From NCBI RefSeq assembly GCF_910592395.1, contig NC_088313.1:1242501-1306500 (forward strand): a stretch of 64,000 nt of DNA, written 5' to 3'. The position numbers and the translations under genes are program-made. Positions 60,601 to 64,000 of the stretch are shown in pieces. The stretch is from Lineus longissimus. Lineage: Eukaryota > Nemertea > Pilidiophora > Heteronemertea > Lineidae. The first letter of the stretch is position 1, and every line of letters begins with the position of its first letter. The notes under the pieces were generated by a model. It searched no databases and had not been told where the DNA came from. It saw only the letters and a program-made list of their open reading frames with translations.

Positions 60601-63600
60601 TATTTCTCTAGCTTCAGGATTGGTATGAAGTAACTAGAAAAACTTAGTAAAATTCTGATGTCTTTGGCAACCAGGTCCGATTAATTTTGATAATAGGCTT
60701 TTGACAATGCAGGCCAGATGTGGTATGAGGTAATGATCAATAAAAAAACAAACTTCAAAGAAATCCAACCAGTAGTTGGCGCTCCAGAGCCGCAAACGAT
60801 GGGGAAATAACGTTTACGAATGGACTAAAGAACTATATAATTTGTCAAGCATCGCTTCTTGAAAACCGATTTACAGGAGTAAATGGTATATCATATTTGA
60901 TAACACTTACCCACGCTATATGATTCATCGTCTAGAAAAAGAAATTCAAACATCACTATTGATTTGAACGGATAAAATATCAAACATTTTCAACACCGTC
61001 ACCTGTACTTGGCAGCAAAAAGTCTGAAGAGCCAAGAATACAGACTTGACTTTATAAAGTATGCACCATTTGACGCATCACTCCTGTAGTATGGTCACCA
61101 ATTTACTCTCCGTCATTGTGGACCGTGGGAATAGGTAGTATAAAATATGATATTTCTCTAGCTTCAGGATTGGTATGAAGTAACTAGAAAAACGTAGTAA
61201 AATTCTGATGTCTTTGGCACCCAGGTTCCATTAATTTTGATAATAGGCCTAAATGCAGGCCAGATGTGGTATGAGTTACCATGGTTACTGCAGGGCTGGG
61301 CCACCATGTACTCATTCATTCTTATAAGGCCGGGTTTATTTAGAGTTCACGAACATGTTGTCCGAACTGTTGATTCCGAACTTATAGCACTGCTAATGAT
61401 TCTCAGTTAGATTTTGGCCTTTCATTCCACAGTGGCTGTGAGCTTACCACAATATGGGGATAGGGGACGACTGGCACACTTACTTCGGAGAGGCTCTGGC
61501 CTAAACTCTTGCGGAGATATCGCTGGGGATGGTTCATTCGGTGATAAACCCTTAGCTTTGGGCTTGCGGATTCCTGAAACAAGAGAAATTATTTACCAAA
61601 TTTTCATAGTTTTTCAACAAGACTTAATAAAAATACAAAGCTAATACATCCCACCTCATTGTCTCTTTCCTCGGGGCAATCCAAGCAAGTTTTTGGCCAA
61701 GGCAATTCTATTCTTAAATTCATCTTTGCACTCTCTGCAGCTGAGTGTCATGAATGCAGTTACCTTCCACTACTACTAGGTCTATGCCATGCTCAGTCTC
61801 TGATAAAATTTCACAAATTAAATAACAAATACAAGCCGGATGTCTTTAATTAATGGTTCATCGACCATGAACTACAAATGCTAGATAAAACCATACGTGG
61901 TGTCTGGAAGCTGAGCAATGTCAATATTACACTGTGGGTCAAGATGTTGGCAACCAGGTCCCATTAATTTTGATAATAGGCTTTTGACAATGCAGGCCAG
62001 ATGTGGTATGAGGTAATGATCAATAAAAAAGCAAACTTCAAAGAAATCCAACCAGTAGTTGGCGCTCCAGAGCCGCAAACGATGGGGAAATAACGTTTAC
62101 GAATGGACTAAAGAACTATATAATTGTCGAGCATCGCTTCTTGAAAACCGATTTACAGGAGTAAATGGTATTCCATATTTGATAACACTTACCTGCGCTA
62201 GCCGATGAATGGTAGACTAGAAAAAGAAATTAAAACATCACTATTGATTTGAACGGATAAAATATCAAACATTTTCAACACCGTCACCTGTACTTGGCAG
62301 CAAAAAGTCTGAAGAGCCAAGAATACAGACTTGACTTTATAAAGTATGCACCATTTGACGCATCACTCCTGTAGTATGGTCGCCAATTTACTCTCCATTG
62401 TGGACCGTGGGAAGAGGTAGCATAAAATATGATATTTCTCTAGCTTTAGGATTGGTATGAAGTAACTAGAAAAACTTAGTAAAATCCTGATGTCTTTGGC
62501 ATCCAGATCCCATTAATTTTGATATTAGGCCTAAATGCAGGCCAGATGTGGAATGAGTTACCATGGTTACTGCAGGGCTGGGCCACCAAGTACTCATTCA
62601 TTCTTATGAGGCCGGGTTTATTTAGAGTTCACGAACATGTTGTCCGAACTGTTGATTCAGAACTTATAGCACTGCTAATGATTTTCAGTTAGATTTTGGC
62701 CTTTCATTCCACAGTGGCTGTGAGCTTACCACGCCCTGGCCTAATTTTTTGCGGAGATATCGCTGGGGATGGTTCATTCGGTGATAAACCCTTAGCTTTG
62801 GGCTTGCGGATTCCTGAAACAAGAGAAATTATTTACCAAATTTTCATAGTTTTTCAACAAGACTTAATAAAAATACAAAGCTTATACATCCCACCTCATT
62901 GTCTCTTCCCTCGGGGCAATCCAAGCAAGTTTTTGGCCAAGGCAATTCTATTCTTAAATTCATCTTTGCACTCTCTGCAGCTGAGTGTCATGAATGCAGT
63001 TACCTTCCACTTCTACTAGGTCTATGCCATGCTCAGTCTCTGATAAAATTTCACAAATTAAATAACAAATACAAGCCGGATGTCTGAATTAATGGCTCAT
63101 CGACCATACACTTCAAATCGTTAGCCTCATAGCATAATTGCCTAAGTCATATTTTGGCCAAAATGTGAAAATTTTATGTCTATGTCACTTTTCTGTGTTA
63201 TTCAAGCACTGTTTACTTATTTAATGGTTTTAAAAATGTTGAGACATCTGTTATATGTTTTCGTTAAAGTTCGAATAAAAATTTCCTAAGCGTTGTCTAA
63301 AAAAATGGTTTTCTTTAATTTTTCTCAAAACCTTCAAAATTAATATGAGTTAGGCAATTATGCTATGAGGCTAACGAAATGCTAGATAAACCCTGAAGTA
63401 AGTTGAAGCAGCTCTACATATTAATGCAAAGTGCCTACACTTGGATTGACTGTAAATGTACAAAGATTGGGATGAATAGCTTCGGTGGTTACAAAAACAT
63501 TTCGAATTTTACACTCAACTTTGCCCTCTGTGACCTTGAAAAGTAGGACAAGGTGAAAACCTGTATGATAGATTATGTTCCCTCTCAAAGGGTACCTGCC

Positions 63601-63940
63601 ATTAGAATTTCAGCAATCACTAAATTTTTGTGTTTTCACATTTAAAGCTCCCAAGTGGCCAAGCTGTAAGTCAGAACATGGAGGAAATGGAACTAACCTT
63701 ACCCATCTTCTGTTCTTACCAACCACTAATCCCTGAATAGAGTGACACCGCTGTTATAACTTTGGCTGGGCACAGTCATTTCTTACCTGAGAAGGCCTTA
63801 GTAACACTTCTTTTAAATGCTGACATTTTCTTTCCAACTCTCGACCCTCTAGATTCCATTGCCAATCCGCCTCCCTTCAAAACTGGTCCCGAACTACACA
63901 AACTATATGCCATTAGACCATCTTCACCCAAGCAATCGGA
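54647..63940 (-). CDS. VWA5A-like protein, 3' part, with a microexon array
   Basis: This is the minus-strand C-terminal part of a von Willebrand A domain-containing 5A-like protein; the 5' part lies beyond the window. In transcript order the exons are 63940-63787, then class B and class A microexons (listed separately) from 62813 to 56794, then 56148-56074 (or 56136-56074), 55744-55617 and 54829-54647, ending in TAG. All junctions close in frame. The last two exons carry the family's C-terminal region: DGHWELSEAVVNLLGKDAI, then WATALVLAWLDMNWSESKDD and WEMLYDKAYSWLKGQ, as seen in VWA5A and PARP4. Exon 63940-63787 reads SDCLGEDGLMAYSL to KRSVTKAFSG and ends in phase 1. The VIT and VWA domains expected upstream are outside the window. 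VWA5A function is poorly known; relatives associate with vault particles. Family assignment rests on the last 100 residues. Confidence 0.78.
56794..56820 (-). other. Class A microexon A1 (27 nt)
   Basis: The acceptor is TTTCTTTTTCTAG and the donor GTAAGT. It is phase 1-1. It codes MDCSFVAD between split codons. It is the last class A exon before the exon 56148-56074. Confidence 0.7.
57349..57372 (-). other. Class A microexon A2 (24 nt), GC donor
   Basis: The acceptor is TTTCTTTTTCTAG. The donor is GCAAGT where every other class A exon has GTAAGT, making a GC-AG intron with otherwise perfect consensus. It is phase 1-1. It codes YCPSASA between split codons. Confidence 0.66.
57925..58014 (-). 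other. Class B exon B1 (90 nt)
   Basis: The acceptor is CTTTTGTTTCAG and the donor GTAAGT. It is phase 1-1. It encodes IRKPIAMGLSPNEPSPAISP then RKVRPEPLR. It is close to B3, with several amino-acid-changing differences. Confidence 0.62.
58631..58657 (-). other. Class A microexon A3 (27 nt)
   Basis: The acceptor is TTTCTTTTTCTAG and the donor GTAAGT. It is phase 1-1. It codes RGCSFKAE between split codons and is related to A1 (MDCSFVAD). Confidence 0.7.
59013..59102 (-). other. Class B exon B2 (90 nt)
   Basis: The acceptor is CTCTTGTTTCAG and the donor GTAAGT. It is phase 1-1. It encodes IPMRRAMSLSRNKPSPAISP then SKSMPMPPQ. It is the most divergent class B exon: many of its changes replace amino acids, yet no stop or frameshift is present. 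Confidence 0.62.
59722..59745 (-). other. Class A microexon A4 (24 nt)
   Basis: The acceptor is TTTCTTTTTCTAG and the donor GTAAGT. It is phase 1-1. It codes SFQSDVV between split codons and is the most divergent of the class, although its flanking introns match the other units. Confidence 0.7.
60358..60381 (-). other. Class A microexon A5 (24 nt)
   Basis: The splice sites match those of the other class A exons. It is phase 1-1. It codes CCPSYSE between split codons and is related to A2, with about five base differences in 24. Confidence 0.7.
60911..60931 (-). other. Class A microexon A6 (21 nt)
   Basis: The acceptor is TTTCTTTTTCTAG and the donor GTAAGT. It is phase 1-1. It codes DESYSV between split codons. 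It is the shortest of the class, one codon below the usual 24 nt. Confidence 0.7.
61484..61573 (-). other. Class B exon B3 (90 nt)
   Basis: The acceptor is CTCTTGTTTCAG and the donor GTAAGT. It is phase 1-1. It encodes IRKPKAKGLSPNEPSPAISP then QEFRPEPLR, a Ser/Pro-rich basic linker. An internal AG (ATCCCCAG) could give a 39-nt version in the same frame. Confidence 0.62.
62193..62216 (-). other. Class A microexon A7 (24 nt)
   Basis: The acceptor is TTTCTTTTTCTAG and the donor GTAAGT. It is phase 1-1. It codes YHSSASA between split codons and resembles A2 (YCPSASA), with changes concentrated in its first half. Confidence 0.7.
62730..62813 (-). other. Class B exon B4 (84 nt), shifted donor
   Basis: The acceptor is CTCTTGTTTCAG and the donor is GTAAGC. 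It is phase 1-1 and 84 nt. It encodes IRKPKAKGLSPNEPSPAISP then QKIRPGR. A deletion relative to B1 and B3 removed their usual donor, and a GTAAGC that is intronic in those copies now closes the exon, still in frame. Confidence 0.6.
63119..63376. mobile_element. 258-bp MITE with an empty site visible in the window
   Basis: Inverted ends of about 27 bp (CGTTAGCCTCATAGCATAAT and complement) bound a 258-bp AT-rich insert. The flanks read TTCAAAT then element then AAATGCTAG. The equivalent place in other repeat units (for example near 58313) reads TTCAAATGCTAG with no insert, giving a 4-bp AAAT duplication. The insertion therefore postdates duplication of the unit. Confidence 0.88.
63377..63786. 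other. Intron of the VWA5A-like gene, unique sequence
   Basis: The tail of the last array unit fades out by about 63389. After that the intron continues as apparently single-copy sequence up to the exon ending at 63787. Nothing else was seen. Confidence 0.4.
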
Positions 63941-64000
63941 CTAAAATGAGAAAGTCAATTCTAAGTTTCGAGTGTATGGGAGGCCAAGCTGCTGCCAAGC

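Larger units (their letters stand above)
56892..62308 (-). other. Possible class C microexons (21 nt, seven copies)
   Basis: In each unit, between acceptor TTGGCTCTTCAG and donor GTGACG, lies a 21-nt stretch coding FLLPST between split codons, phase 1-1: 56892-56912, 57444-57464, 58729-58749, 59817-59837, 60453-60473, 61003-61023 and 62288-62308. Unlike class A it is identical in all copies, and it would leave an intron of only about 70 bases before class A. The exon 56148-56074 starts at the homologous acceptor, which supports use of that site. It may equally be unspliced intron. Confidence 0.35.
55916..63389 (-). repeat. Tandem intron-exon repeat array carrying microexons
   Basis: About eight units fill 7.5 kb. 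Short units run about 555-640 bp, and long units of about 1.1-1.3 kb include an extra block with a class B exon. Shared phrases on the + strand are AACCAGTAGTTGGCGCTCCA, TTGATAACACTTACC (minus-strand donor), CTAGAAAAAGAAATT (minus-strand acceptor) and CACCGTCACCTGTACTTGGC. By eye two sample units differ at about 4% of intron positions over 190 bases. The array occupies the space between the VWA5A-like exons at 63787 and 55744. Confidence 0.93.

Noticed and set aside
56455-62078. Recurring minus-strand frames beginning MWLWSANYWLDFFEV
   Set aside because: They recur because the array units are duplicated. They have no acceptor or donor in phase with the surrounding exons and overlap segments treated as intron.
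58081-63087. Recurring plus-strand frames (GQSKQVFGQGNSILKF)
   Set aside because: They are antisense to the VWA5A-like introns and are shared only because the units are copies.

Overview
The window is animal nuclear DNA. It has multi-exon genes with canonical GT-AG introns of a few hundred bases to about 4 kb, animal-specific families (NACHT-LRR receptor, kinesin-6, ESCRT-III CHMP3, VWA5A-like protein, IgGFc-binding-domain protein), many minisatellites and several small inverted-repeat elements. NACHT receptors and IgGFc-binding-domain proteins next to compact genes suggest a marine invertebrate (an invertebrate deuterostome or a lophotrochozoan). I cannot name the species from sequence alone.

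Layout: 1-1998 holds no recognisable gene. 2019-8456 (+) is a three-exon NACHT/LRR-like receptor with a long acidic N-terminus. 10097-10924 is a 59-bp minisatellite. 11688-32930 (+) is a complete kinesin-6 (KIF20B-like) gene whose exons chain in phase into about 2186 codons. Its introns carry several minisatellites, one triplicated splice donor, a likely alternative short C-terminus and four tandem copies of a 198-nt AT-hook exon. 33003-38900 is repeats and mobile elements: a 26-bp minisatellite, a Harbinger-like MITE and a large fold-back element. 38912-42956 (+) is a five-exon membrane-anchored IgGFc-binding-domain protein. 45592-46245 (+) is a four-helix membrane protein. 48152-51594 (+) is a six-exon CHMP3 (VPS24). 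54647-63940 (-) is the 3' part of a VWA5A-like gene, convergent with CHMP3.

The most unusual structure lies in the VWA5A-like gene. Between two ordinary exons are about 7 kb of tandem repeat units, and each unit carries tiny exons with intact splice sites. There are seven class A microexons of 21-27 nt and four class B exons of 84-90 nt, with a possible third class of 21 nt. All are phase 1-1, all are multiples of three and none contains a stop. By eye the intron sequence is nearly identical between units while the microexons differ. This looks like a cassette array that would build a variable linker between the front of the protein and its conserved C-terminal domain. Exon boundaries throughout were read by eye from splice sites and phase; no transcript data were available.
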